Source: Alphaproteobacteria bacterium (GTDB taxonomy: Bacteria; Pseudomonadota; Alphaproteobacteria; SMXQ01). Taken from it: a stretch of 53,407 nucleotides of DNA. The notes under the pieces were generated by a model that ran no database searches, had not been told where the DNA came from, and saw only the letters and a list, made by a program, of their open reading frames with translations. The stretch covers positions 1 through 53,407 of the forward strand of contig JAURLI010000077.1 of the NCBI GenBank assembly GCA_030831315.1, read 5' to 3'. This document shows positions 17,137 to 24,509 of this stretch, piece after piece (the first letter of the stretch is position 1; the number at the start of each line of letters is the position of its first letter). Both the position numbers and the translations under genes were made by a program.

Positions 17137-17174
17137 CGGGCCGCGGCTCCGGATCACCCGGCGCCCGCGGCCCG
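17137..17174 (-). other. Intercistronic hairpin between bicupins 3 and 2
   Basis: The 10-base arms CGGGCCGCGG (17137-17146) and CCGCGGCCCG (17165-17174) are perfectly complementary, and an inner CCGG/CCGG pairing extends the stem. It sits in the 110-base gap between two cupin genes and lacks a T-tract. Confidence 0.45.
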
Positions 17175-17200
17175 TAAAGCTACTACCTCGAACGGACCGC

Positions 17201-18334
17201 TCAGGCGGTCTTCTTCGGAACGAACTTCGATTCGTCGAAGACGTCGCTCATGGCCGACGTCACGCCGTTCTTGTGCAGTTCGTTGAGGAAGATGTCGTGG
17301 ATGCGCGGATCCTGATTTTCGTACTCGATCTGGTTGCCGCCTTCTTCGACGCTGGTGTCGACCCCGCCGCCGAACAGCTTGCGCTTGCTCTCGACGAAGG
17401 GATAGCGCATCGAGCCGAGCGCGATCGCGAGATAGCGCGCCGGGTTGGCGCCGGTGTTGAAGTGCTGGTGGAAGATGCCGTCGGTCGGAACGAAGACGAC
17501 GCCGTGTTCCCAGTCGATGCGCTTGTAGTCCTGGTCCTTATCGTACCAGAACAGCGTGTAACCGGTGCCCTTGACGGCAAAGACGTAGAAGTCGGCGCCG
17601 TGGCGGTGGCCCTTCTTGTAGGACCCGACCGGCATTTCCGACGAATGCGCGTGCATGGTGCCGTCGGCGAGGATGAACTTCATGTTTCCCGAACCCTTGC
17701 CGCGGGCGTCCCACGCCTTCAGTTCGAAACCGGAAACGTCGGGAACGAAGTTGGTTTCCCACATGTTGCGGCCCGGCTTGATGGGAATGAATTCGCCTTC
17801 GCCGGCGAAGTAGTTGTCGCCACCCGTGCGCTCGGAGAACTTGAAGTCGTTGTTGAAAACGAAATCACTGTTGTGGAACAGGTTCATCATCAGCGGCATG
17901 TAATTAACGCAGGAAAACTTCGCGCGTTCCGCGCCCGAGCCGTTGAAATGCTGGTACTTGCAGTTGAGTGGCAGGGCGAACAGGCTCTTGGGGCCCCATT
18001 CGAAAGTGTGCTTGCGGCCGTCCGGCGTCTCGATCACGGTCGAGCCGTGGCCCTCGAGCACGTAGATCGTCTGCTCGAAGACGTGCTTCTTCGGGATCGT
18101 CTTCGTGCCCGGCGCCATGTCGAGGATGAACATGGTGGTGAAGTCGCCGCGGCCATAGAGATGGACCAGCGCGCCATCCACGCCATAGAAGTCCCAGGGC
18201 TTGGTCGGGACATCGAAGAGGTTGAGACCAAGGCCTTCGGCGATCGGGATGTTCTGTTCTGCCGCCCAGTCACCGTAGGGATCGAGAAGGAATTTCTTCT
18301 CCTTGATGGTCTTCATGATCTCGGCCATTGCCAC
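17201..18334 (-). CDS. Bicupin protein, paralogue 3 of 4, function unknown
   Basis: The 377-residue protein has a first cupin with only H84 and E87 (KKHVFEQTIYVLEGHGS). The second cupin has H243, H245 and H289/H291 (KKGHRHGADF; FHQHFNTG), a three-histidine metal site. The tail has the shared GGNQIEYENQDPRIHDIF block. A GTG at 18334 with AAGGAG five bases upstream is the likely start; an ATG two codons later is too far from that box. Upstream a terminator ends the diiron gene, so this gene begins a new transcript. A TGCTATTCT extended -10-like sequence lies near 18383-18391. It is closest to paralogue 4 of the UbiD operon in its first-cupin and tail wording. The reaction is unknown. Confidence 0.8.
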   Translation of the reverse strand: MAMAEIMKTIKEKKFLLDPYGDWAAEQNIPIAEGLGLNLFDVPTKPWDFYGVDGALVHLYGRGDFTTMFILDMAPGTKTIPKKHVFEQTIYVLEGHGSTVIETPDGRKHTFEWGPKSLFALPLNCKYQHFNGSGAERAKFSCVNYMPLMMNLFHNSDFVFNNDFKFSERTGGDNYFAGEGEFIPIKPGRNMWETNFVPDVSGFELKAWDARGKGSGNMKFILADGTMHAHSSEMPVGSYKKGHRHGADFYVFAVKGTGYTLFWYDKDQDYKRIDWEHGVVFVPTDGIFHQHFNTGANPARYLAIALGSMRYPFVESKRKLFGGGVDTSVEEGGNQIEYENQDPRIHDIFLNELHKNGVTSAMSDVFDESKFVPKKTA

Positions 18335-18403
18335 GGAACTCCTTGAAAAGCGAATGGATTGGTATCGTTGCGAGGCGCGCAGAATAGCACAGGAATTTCA
18401 AAG

Positions 18404-18437
18404 GAAAAGGGCGGCGCCACGTAAAGCAGCACCGCCC
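18404..18437 (-). terminator. Terminator after the first diiron gene
   Basis: On the - strand GGGCGGTGC pairs with GCGCCGCCC (9 base pairs including one G-T) and is followed by TTTTCC. It lies 24 bases past the stop at 18462, between this gene and bicupin 3. Confidence 0.75.
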
Positions 18438-18461
18438 TCATCTTGCGCTAAGCTACTGTAA

Positions 18462-19247
18462 TTACGCCGCTTTCTTGACGCCCGCGGCAGCCTTCTTCGA
18501 CTTGCGCTTTGCGAGCGACTTGTTGAGTTCGTCGCCGGCATCGCCGATGCCATTCAGGTAGTGTTCCCAGATCGCCAGGTTCTGGTCGGCGACCTCGAGC
18601 AACTGCTCCTCCATCTTCAGGTCCTTGGCGTGCTTGGCGAGCGCCTTCCAGCCGAGGTCGGAGTGAATCTCATCCGCTTCCTCGTGCAGCTTGAAGAAGC
18701 CGAGCTCGCCGTCGGTGAGGCCGAAGACTTCCTTCCAGCGGGCACGTTCAAGGCCGAACCAGCCCGACTGCTTGATGATGCCGGCGCCGTAACCGCGAAT
18801 GTTGGGACGCTCGAGGATGACATTGGCGAGCAGGCCTTCCAGCCAATGGCAGTGGGACATCACGCCGGCCCAGGCGTTCCAGGCCAGCTGGGTCGACTTC
18901 AGCGGGCGCGCGGCGCGGATCTTGGCGCGCTGCATGCCGATGGTGACGCCGAGGTTCTCGAGGATCTGCCAGTGGGGCAGGCCGCCGCCGAATTCCTCGT
19001 CAGCGATCAGCTCTTCCGACGCCGCGCCGATGATGCGCAGGCGGGTTTCCCAGTCGGGCGTCAGGGTGGCGACGCGCAGCTTGAGAACCGAATTGCGCTG
19101 GCGAGTGTTGAGCCGATGCTGCATGACGAACATCTGGGCGCGGCCTTCGTTGAAGGCCTCGTTGAAGAAACGGGTGTTGGTGCAGAATTCGTCGAGCTTC
19201 TTGTCGAGGTCGGCGATAAAGCCGGTGGCCTTGGGATCACGAGGCAT
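18462..19247 (-). CDS. Haem-oxygenase-like diiron protein (PqqC/CADD/TenA superfamily), paralogue A
   Basis: The 261-residue helical protein shows the ligand pattern of haem-oxygenase-like diiron oxidases: E85 and H92 (EEFGGGLPH, seven apart as in CADD), E137 (HWLEGLL), and H188-x3-D192-x2-H195 (HEEADEIH). Known relatives include CADD, which makes p-aminobenzoate, the fatty-acid decarboxylase UndA and the N-oxygenase SznF; all use O2 at a diiron site. The C-terminus is lysine/alanine rich (SLAKRKSKKAAAGVKKAA), absent from the paralogue in that form. The gene has its own likely promoter and a terminator, so it is monocistronic. The substrate is unknown; the setting suggests an O2-dependent step in aromatic metabolism or cofactor supply. 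Confidence 0.82.
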   Translation of the reverse strand: MPRDPKATGFIADLDKKLDEFCTNTRFFNEAFNEGRAQMFVMQHRLNTRQRNSVLKLRVATLTPDWETRLRIIGAASEELIADEEFGGGLPHWQILENLGVTIGMQRAKIRAARPLKSTQLAWNAWAGVMSHCHWLEGLLANVILERPNIRGYGAGIIKQSGWFGLERARWKEVFGLTDGELGFFKLHEEADEIHSDLGWKALAKHAKDLKMEEQLLEVADQNLAIWEHYLNGIGDAGDELNKSLAKRKSKKAAAGVKKAA

Positions 19248-19321
19248 TGTGGTCTCCTACTGTTTGTTCGTTACTCGTTTAATCACTGGGGCCGGGCCAG
19301 AGGGGGTGACCCGGGGAGGTA

Positions 19322-19335
19322 CTTGCAAATGCAAG
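19322..19335. promoter_or_regulatory. Short perfect inverted repeat, possible operator
   Basis: CTTGCA-AA-TGCAAG is a perfect 6+6 palindrome in the leader of the first diiron gene. It lies about 35 bases downstream of the proposed -10 box and 75 bases before the start codon. TGCA-based palindromes are typical of helix-turn-helix repressor sites, but no regulator can be named. Confidence 0.35.
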
Positions 19336-19369
19336 CATCTGATACCAGCGGCGCCTTCGATGCTCAAAT

Positions 19370-19398
19370 AGTATATTGCTAGAACTAATATAATAAAA
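19370..19398 (-). promoter_or_regulatory. Possible promoter of the first diiron gene
   Basis: The only strongly AT-rich stretch in this part (about 19364-19440) lies just upstream of the gene and downstream of the previous terminator. On the - strand it has TATACT (19375-19370) as a good -10 and a weak TTTTAT 17 bases upstream as -35. Confidence 0.35.
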
Positions 19399-19429
19399 TT
19401 ATATAACGTATTATCCCATTGCATTTCTG

Positions 19430-19468
19430 GGTTAAAAAAGAAAAAGGGCCCCGCAGGGGGGCCCTTTT
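19430..19468 (-). terminator. Strong terminator after the second diiron gene
   Basis: AAAAGGGCCCC and GGGGCCCTTTT form an 11-base-pair stem around GCAGG, followed on the - strand by TTCTTTTTTAA. It lies 20 bases past the stop at 19488 and separates the two diiron paralogues into different transcripts. Confidence 0.9.
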
Positions 19469-19487
19469 CGAAGGAAAACCGTGTTTT

Positions 19488-20255
19488 CTAGCGACGGCGG
19501 CCCTTGGGGGATTTGCCCAGCGTCTTGTTCAACTCGTCACCGGCCTGGCCGATGCCGTTCATGTAGATTTCCCAGATTCGCAGGTTCTGGTCGGCGAGGT
19601 CGAGCAGGCGGTCTTCCATCTTCAGCTTCTTGGCGAAGCGTCCGAGGTTCTGCCAGCCGAGGTCGGAATGAATCTCGTCGGCCACCGTGTGGATCTTGAA
19701 GAACTTGAGCTGATCATCTGTAAGCTCGGGGAACTGCTTCTTCCAGCGTTCGCGTTCGAGGCCAAGCCAGCCGTGCTTGCGGATCGGGCCGCTGCCGTAG
19801 CCGCGGATGTTGGTGCGCTCGGAGATGACGTTGGCGAGCAGGCCTTCAAGCCAGTGGCAGTTGGCCATCAGCCCCATCCACGCGTTCCAGGCAAGCTGGG
19901 TCGTCGGTAGCGGCTTGGCGGCGCGGATGTCGGCGCGCTTCATGCCGATGGCGATCCCGGCTTCTTCCAGCAGCAACCAGTGTGGCTTGCCGCCGCCGAA
20001 TTCCTCGTCCTTCACCAGTTCCTCGTAGCAGGCGCCGAGGATGCGGAGCCGTACGTCCCAGTCCGGCGTGTTGGTGGCGACCTTCAGCTTCAGGACCGAA
20101 TTGCGGTAACGGGTGTTCAGGCGATGCTGGTAGACGAACATCCGCGCGCGGCCGGGATTGAAGCCGGAATAGACGAAATCGACGCGATTGCAGAAATCAT
20201 CGAGAATCTTGTCGAGGTTGCGGATGAATCCGGTCGCTTTGGGATCACGGGGCAT
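19488..20255 (-). CDS. Haem-oxygenase-like diiron protein (PqqC/CADD/TenA superfamily), paralogue B
   Basis: The 255-residue protein is a close paralogue of the gene at 18462-19247, sharing the start MPRDPKATGFI and all proposed iron ligands: E85 and H92 (EEFGGGKPH), E137 (HWLEGLL), and H189-x3-D193-x2-H196 (HTVADEIH). All ligands being kept in both copies argues that both are active. It begins 18 bases downstream of the quinone-oxidoreductase-like gene and probably shares its transcript, which ends at the strong terminator that follows. Substrate unknown. A non-redox TenA-type hydrolase is less likely because that group uses a cysteine and lacks the HxxxDxxH motif. Confidence 0.82.
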   Translation of the reverse strand: MPRDPKATGFIRNLDKILDDFCNRVDFVYSGFNPGRARMFVYQHRLNTRYRNSVLKLKVATNTPDWDVRLRILGACYEELVKDEEFGGGKPHWLLLEEAGIAIGMKRADIRAAKPLPTTQLAWNAWMGLMANCHWLEGLLANVISERTNIRGYGSGPIRKHGWLGLERERWKKQFPELTDDQLKFFKIHTVADEIHSDLGWQNLGRFAKKLKMEDRLLDLADQNLRIWEIYMNGIGQAGDELNKTLGKSPKGRRR

Positions 20256-20273
20256 GCACTCAATCTCCTGTAA

Positions 20274-21299
20274 TTAGGGAATATCCAGAACGATCTTGCC
20301 GAATTGTTCGCCGCGCTCGAGCCGCTCAAAAGCGGCAGGTGCGTCGTCGATGGGATAGACGCTGTCGATCATCGGGCGGATGCGGCCCTGGGCGACGACC
20401 TGCATGAGGCGGCGGCATTCTTCCATGTTGGCGGTGGTGGAGCCGAATATCTGCAACTGGCGCACGAAGATGCGCTGGAGATCGGCGGGCGGGTGACCGC
20501 CCGTGGTCGCGCCCACGACCATGATGCGTCCGCCCCAGCCGGCGGCGCGGAGCGACTGGTCCCAGGTGGCTGCGCCGACGTTATCGCACACGACATCGGC
20601 GCCGCGCCCACTGGTTATCTCGCGCACGCGTTCCCAGATGGTTTCGCGCTTGTGGTTGATGACGTCGTCGGCGCCCAGTTTTTTCGCCCGTTCGAGTTTT
20701 TCGTCGCTCGACGAGGTGACGATCACGCGCGCGCCCGCGAGTTTCGCGAGTTGCAGCGATGCCAGCGCCACGCCGCCGCCGATGCCGACGATCAGCATGG
20801 TTTCGCCGGGCACCATCGGGTGCTTGCTGAAGACCTGCCGCCACGCCGTCAGGTGGCCGACGGGCAGGGCGGCCAGTTCGTGCCAGGACAGGTTCGATGG
20901 CGCCGGCACGAAGTTATGCGCCTTCATCGACAGGTACTCGGCATAACCGCCGTGGCGCTGTTCGCCGATGATGCTGATGTTGCGGCAATAGGGCTGCTGC
21001 CCGGCGAGGCAGTAATCGCAGTGACCGCAGAATTCGCTCGGAAAGGCGATGACGCGCTGGCCGATGGCGAGGCCAGAATCGGCGTCTGCTTCCACCACTT
21101 CGCCTGCGGCATCGACGCCCAGCACCATCGGCATGGGGTGGGTGATGCCCTTGCCGATATCGCGGACGTAAAGATCGACGTGGTTGAGGGCGGCGGCCCT
21201 AACCCGGATCAGGGCGTTGCCGCGTGGCCGTTCGGGCTTGGGAAAGTCGCGCACGGAAAGTCCGTCCTTGCCGCGCCTGTCCAGAACCACCGCTTTCAT
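20274..21299 (-). CDS. Zinc-type MDR oxidoreductase (quinone oxidoreductase-like)
   Basis: The 341-residue medium-chain dehydrogenase/reductase has a structural-zinc lobe with four cysteines (FCGHCDYCLAGQQPYC) and a nucleotide-binding loop (GIGGGVALASLQLAKLAG). The usual catalytic-zinc cysteine and HE pair are replaced by NHVDLY and GVDAAG, as in quinone or enoyl reductases, so it is probably an NAD(P)H-dependent reductase rather than an alcohol dehydrogenase. This also argues against the 6-hydroxycyclohexene-carbonyl-CoA dehydrogenase (Had) that the dch and oah genes would need. It heads the - strand transcript with diiron paralogue B and diverges from the thiolase gene. Confidence 0.8.
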   Translation of the reverse strand: MKAVVLDRRGKDGLSVRDFPKPERPRGNALIRVRAAALNHVDLYVRDIGKGITHPMPMVLGVDAAGEVVEADADSGLAIGQRVIAFPSEFCGHCDYCLAGQQPYCRNISIIGEQRHGGYAEYLSMKAHNFVPAPSNLSWHELAALPVGHLTAWRQVFSKHPMVPGETMLIVGIGGGVALASLQLAKLAGARVIVTSSSDEKLERAKKLGADDVINHKRETIWERVREITSGRGADVVCDNVGAATWDQSLRAAGWGGRIMVVGATTGGHPPADLQRIFVRQLQIFGSTTANMEECRRLMQVVAQGRIRPMIDSVYPIDDAPAAFERLERGEQFGKIVLDIP

Positions 21300-21377
21300 G
21301 AAAACTCCCCCGAAATGGCTGCCGCAGCATACGGAACATTATGCGAAAGTCCACCGGAGCAGCGGGGAAATACACCT

Positions 21378-21416
21378 TTGCAGGCGATGCAGGGGCGCCC
21401 TTGCAGGCCACGCAGG
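21378..21416. repeat. Tandem 16-base direct repeat in a divergent promoter region
   Basis: Bases 21378-21393 (TTGCAGGCGATGCAGG) and 21401-21416 (TTGCAGGCCACGCAGG) match at 14 of 16 positions with a 23-base period, close to two helical turns. They lie between the divergent reductase (start 21299) and thiolase (start 21534) genes, so they could be paired regulator sites. Confidence 0.4.
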
Positions 21417-21533
21417 ACAGCCTTGCGCCCGTCATGGCGGGCGAGTGATGACAAGGCGAGCCCAAGCCCTTATGAATGTAGCCGCTTTTCCGATGACCGG
21501 GCCCGCGCGCCCGCAAACCGCAAGAGGTCGAAC

Positions 21534-22736
21534 GTGAACGCTTTCATCTGTGATGCCGTGCGCACTCCCATTGGCCGTTATGCCGGGGGGCTTTCCTCCG
21601 TGCGCCCCGACGACATGGCGGCGCTGGTCATCAAGACGCTGGTGGAGCGCAACAAGTCCCTCGATCCGGCTGCGATCGACGATGTCATCTTCGGCTGTGC
21701 CAACCAGGCGGGCGAGGACAACCGCAACGTCGCGCGCATGGCGGCGCTCTTGTCGGGGCTGCCCGAAACGGTCACCGGCGTCACCGTCAACCGCCTTTGC
21801 GGTTCCGGCCTCGACGCGGTGGGCGAGGCGGCCCGCGCCATCCGCTCCGGCGATGCGTCGCTGATGATCGCGGGCGGCGTCGAAAGCATGTCGCGCGCGC
21901 CCTTCGTCATGGGCAAGGCGGAAAGCGCTTTTGCCCGCACCGCCGACATCTACGACACCACGATCGGCTGGCGCTTCGTCAACCCGGTCATGAAGAAGCT
22001 CTATGGCGTCGATTCGATGCCCGAAACCGGCGAAAACGTCGCCAAGGATTTCGGCGTCAGCCGCGCCGACCAGGATGCCTTCGCCTACCGCTCGCAGATG
22101 CGCGCGAAGAAGGCGCAGGAGTCCGGGCGTCTTACCAAGGAAATCGTCCCCGTCAGCGTCGCCCAGCGGCGCGGCGATCCGAAGATCGTCGATGCGGACG
22201 AACACCCGCGCGGCGACACCACGCTGGAAGCGCTGGCGAAGCTCAAGCCGCTGTTCGGCGAAAGCTCGTCGGTGACGGCGGGCAATGCATCGGGCGTCAA
22301 CGACGGTGCCGCGGCGCTCGTCATCGCTTCCGAAGAGGCCGCGAAGAAGTTCGGCCTGACGCCGCGCGCGCGCATCATCGCCATGGCGACGGCGGGTGTG
22401 GCACCGCGCATCATGGGCGTCGGCCCGGCGCCGGCGACGGAAAAGCTGCTTGCCATGACTGGCAAGAAGATCGGTGACATCGACGTGATCGAACTGAACG
22501 AGGCTTTCGCCAGCCAGGGCCTCGCGGTCATGCGCCGGCTCGGCCTGTCCGACGATGCAGAACACGTGAACCCCAATGGCGGGGCCATCGCGCTCGGCCA
22601 TCCGCTTGGCATGTCCGGCGCCCGGCTGGCGCTGACGGCGACCCAGGAACTGCACGAGCGCGGCGCAAAGCTCGCCGTCTGCACCATGTGCATCGGCGTC
22701 GGCCAGGGCATCGCGGTCTTGCTCGAAAAGGTCTAG
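21534..22736 (+). CDS. pcaF: 3-oxoadipyl-CoA thiolase
   Basis: The 400-residue thiolase has the length and motifs of PcaF/PaaJ: nucleophile C89 (NRLCGSGLDAVG), GHPLGMSGARLALT and the second active cysteine in CTMCIGVGQG. It cleaves 3-oxoadipyl-CoA with CoA to acetyl-CoA and succinyl-CoA, the last step shared by the box, phenylacetate and beta-ketoadipate routes. The GTG at 21534 (VNAFICDAVRTPIG) has AAGAGG upstream and gives the family N-terminus; the open frame extends much further upstream only by chance. Succinyl-CoA made here could recharge the CoA-transferases at 33470-35883. Confidence 0.93.
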   Translation: MNAFICDAVRTPIGRYAGGLSSVRPDDMAALVIKTLVERNKSLDPAAIDDVIFGCANQAGEDNRNVARMAALLSGLPETVTGVTVNRLCGSGLDAVGEAARAIRSGDASLMIAGGVESMSRAPFVMGKAESAFARTADIYDTTIGWRFVNPVMKKLYGVDSMPETGENVAKDFGVSRADQDAFAYRSQMRAKKAQESGRLTKEIVPVSVAQRRGDPKIVDADEHPRGDTTLEALAKLKPLFGESSSVTAGNASGVNDGAAALVIASEEAAKKFGLTPRARIIAMATAGVAPRIMGVGPAPATEKLLAMTGKKIGDIDVIELNEAFASQGLAVMRRLGLSDDAEHVNPNGGAIALGHPLGMSGARLALTATQELHERGAKLAVCTMCIGVGQGIAVLLEKV

Positions 22737-22833
22737 GCGTTTCAGGCCGTTCCGTCCCTTCATTGACGGGGCGCCCCACGGCTAATAGCCTTTCCTCCAA
22801 AGCGGCCTGAAAGTCCGCGACGGAGGAAATGCC

Positions 22834-23712
22834 ATGTCCATGACCACGGAATTCTCGGTTCGCCCGATCACTCCTGCCATCGGCGCGGAAGTGACCGGCC
22901 TCGACGTCCGCAACGCGACGAAGGACGACATCGCCGCGCTGCACCGCGCGCTGCTCGATCACTGCGTGCTGGTCATCCGCGACCAGCACCTGAGCCCGCC
23001 CGAACAGATCGCCTTCACCGAGAACTGGGGGCCGCTGGTGCGGCGCATCGCCACCGACTTCCTGCACAAGGACTATCCCGACGTTCTCGTGCTTTCGAAC
23101 CGCGTTGTCGCCGGCAAGGCCGAGGGGGCGACGGAAGCCTACGCGGGCTTCACCTGGCATGCGGATCTGACTTACGCGGAACGGCCGAGCATGGGTTCCA
23201 TGCTGCACGCACTCGAAGTGCCGGAGGAGGGCGGCGACACCGCCTTCGCCAACATGTATCTCGCCTATGAAACCCTGCCCGAGGCGACGAAGAAGCGGAT
23301 CGAAGGACTGCAGGCTATCCATATTCGCGACCGGCGCAAGAACCCGCGCGCGAAGATCACGAAGAAGGAAGGCTTCAACCACGACATCGACAAGTATTTC
23401 GATATCAAGGTCCCCGATTCCCTTCATCCCATCGTGACGACCCATCCGGAAACCGGGCGTAAGGTCCTGTTCGTCAATCCGCGTTTCGCCGTCGGCATCG
23501 ACGGCATGGACGATGCCGAGGCGCAGCCCCTTCTCGACGAGTTGTTCGCCCACCAGATCAGGCCGGAATTCATCTACCGCCACAAGTGGCGGCTCGGCGA
23601 TCTCGTGTTCTGGGACAACCGCAGCACGATCCACCTCGCGTGCGGCGGCATCAAGGCGCCGGGCATCCGGCGCCTGCATCGCACTTCGATCGCGGGCGAA
23701 ATACCGGCCTGA
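22834..23712 (+). CDS. TauD/TfdA-family 2-oxoglutarate-dependent dioxygenase
   Basis: The 292-residue protein has the Fe(II)/2-oxoglutarate facial triad: H109-x-D111 (TWHADLTY) and H267 (STIHLACGG), plus R283 (LHRTSIAG) for the co-substrate. The family hydroxylates taurine, alkyl sulfates, phenoxyacetates and other acids. The start has a GGAGG box. It sits 98 bases after the thiolase gene on the same strand, so it may be co-transcribed. Its substrate is not predictable; a step that prepares an aromatic ether or sulfonate for the pathway is a guess. All catalytic residues are present. Confidence 0.88.
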   Translation: MSMTTEFSVRPITPAIGAEVTGLDVRNATKDDIAALHRALLDHCVLVIRDQHLSPPEQIAFTENWGPLVRRIATDFLHKDYPDVLVLSNRVVAGKAEGATEAYAGFTWHADLTYAERPSMGSMLHALEVPEEGGDTAFANMYLAYETLPEATKKRIEGLQAIHIRDRRKNPRAKITKKEGFNHDIDKYFDIKVPDSLHPIVTTHPETGRKVLFVNPRFAVGIDGMDDAEAQPLLDELFAHQIRPEFIYRHKWRLGDLVFWDNRSTIHLACGGIKAPGIRRLHRTSIAGEIPA

Positions 23713-23721
23713 AGGCTTGGC

Positions 23722-24492
23722 CTAAGATTTGTCCGAATAATCCGGGCTGCGCTTTTCGCGGAAGGCGGCGGCGCCTTCCTGATGTTCGGCATGGGGGAAA
23801 CGGGCGCGCTGCTGCGCCGTTTCGGCTGCCAGCGCCGCGCGCAGTTCATCGATCCCCGACAGCATCGTCTTGATCGCGGCGACCGCCGCGCGGGGCCCGT
23901 GCGCCAGCGCCATGGCTTCCTCGATGGCGCGGCTTTCCGCTTCGCCCTTGCCGACGAGGATATCGGCAAGGCCGAGGCGATGGGCTTCGTCGCCGTCGAT
24001 GGCGCCGCGTGACAGGATCAACCGCTTGGCCGCGGTGGCGCCGACGCGCCGCGCCAGCGTGCAGGACAGGCCCCAGTCGGGTCCGAGCGCGATCTTGAGG
24101 AACGAGAACGTGAACTGGGCCGAGGATTCCACCACCACGATATCGGCGAGGCAGGCGAGGCTGATACCCGCCCCCGCAGCGTGGCCGGCGACGGCGGCGA
24201 TGACCGGCTTGGGGAAGGACGCGACGGCGATGGCCGTATCGGCGACGTCGTTCATGCGCGCATCGATCTTGGCCGGGTCGGTTTCGCCCATGGTGCGCAC
24301 ATCGCCACCCGCGCAGAAGTTGCCGCCCGCACCCGTGATGACGACCGCGTGTACGGCGGGGTCGGTATTGAGGGTTTCCAGGATGTCGCGCAGTTCAACG
24401 CGGGTTTCCGCGGTCAGGGCGTTGCGAACCTTGGGTTCGTCAAGGACGATGACGGCAACGTATGGGACGGGTTTATCGACGCGGATCAACAT
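23722..24492 (-). CDS. Enoyl-CoA hydratase/isomerase family protein, PaaG-like
   Basis: The 256-residue crotonase has the oxyanion-hole segments GNFCAGGDVR and AGHAAGAGISL. Instead of the hydratase glutamate pair it has ALGPDWGLSCTLAR, placing an aspartate (D139) where PaaG-type isomerases have theirs. PaaG moves double bonds between positions 3 and 2 of dehydroadipyl-CoA, which is the step needed after BoxD, so this is the likely 3,4- to 2,3-dehydroadipyl-CoA isomerase of the pathway (inference). It lies 17 bases downstream of the FadB-like gene, in one operon, and converges with the TauD gene. Confidence 0.82.
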   Translation of the reverse strand: MLIRVDKPVPYVAVIVLDEPKVRNALTAETRVELRDILETLNTDPAVHAVVITGAGGNFCAGGDVRTMGETDPAKIDARMNDVADTAIAVASFPKPVIAAVAGHAAGAGISLACLADIVVVESSAQFTFSFLKIALGPDWGLSCTLARRVGATAAKRLILSRGAIDGDEAHRLGLADILVGKGEAESRAIEEAMALAHGPRAAVAAIKTMLSGIDELRAALAAETAQQRARFPHAEHQEGAAAFREKRSPDYSDKS

Positions 24493-24509
24493 GGCGCGCA
24501 GCCCCTGAA

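Noticed and set aside
20274-21299. 6-hydroxycyclohex-1-ene-1-carbonyl-CoA dehydrogenase (Had), to complete the dch-oah set
   Set aside because: The catalytic-zinc residues expected of Had are replaced as in quinone or enoyl reductases, the length is shorter, and the gene is far from dch and oah.
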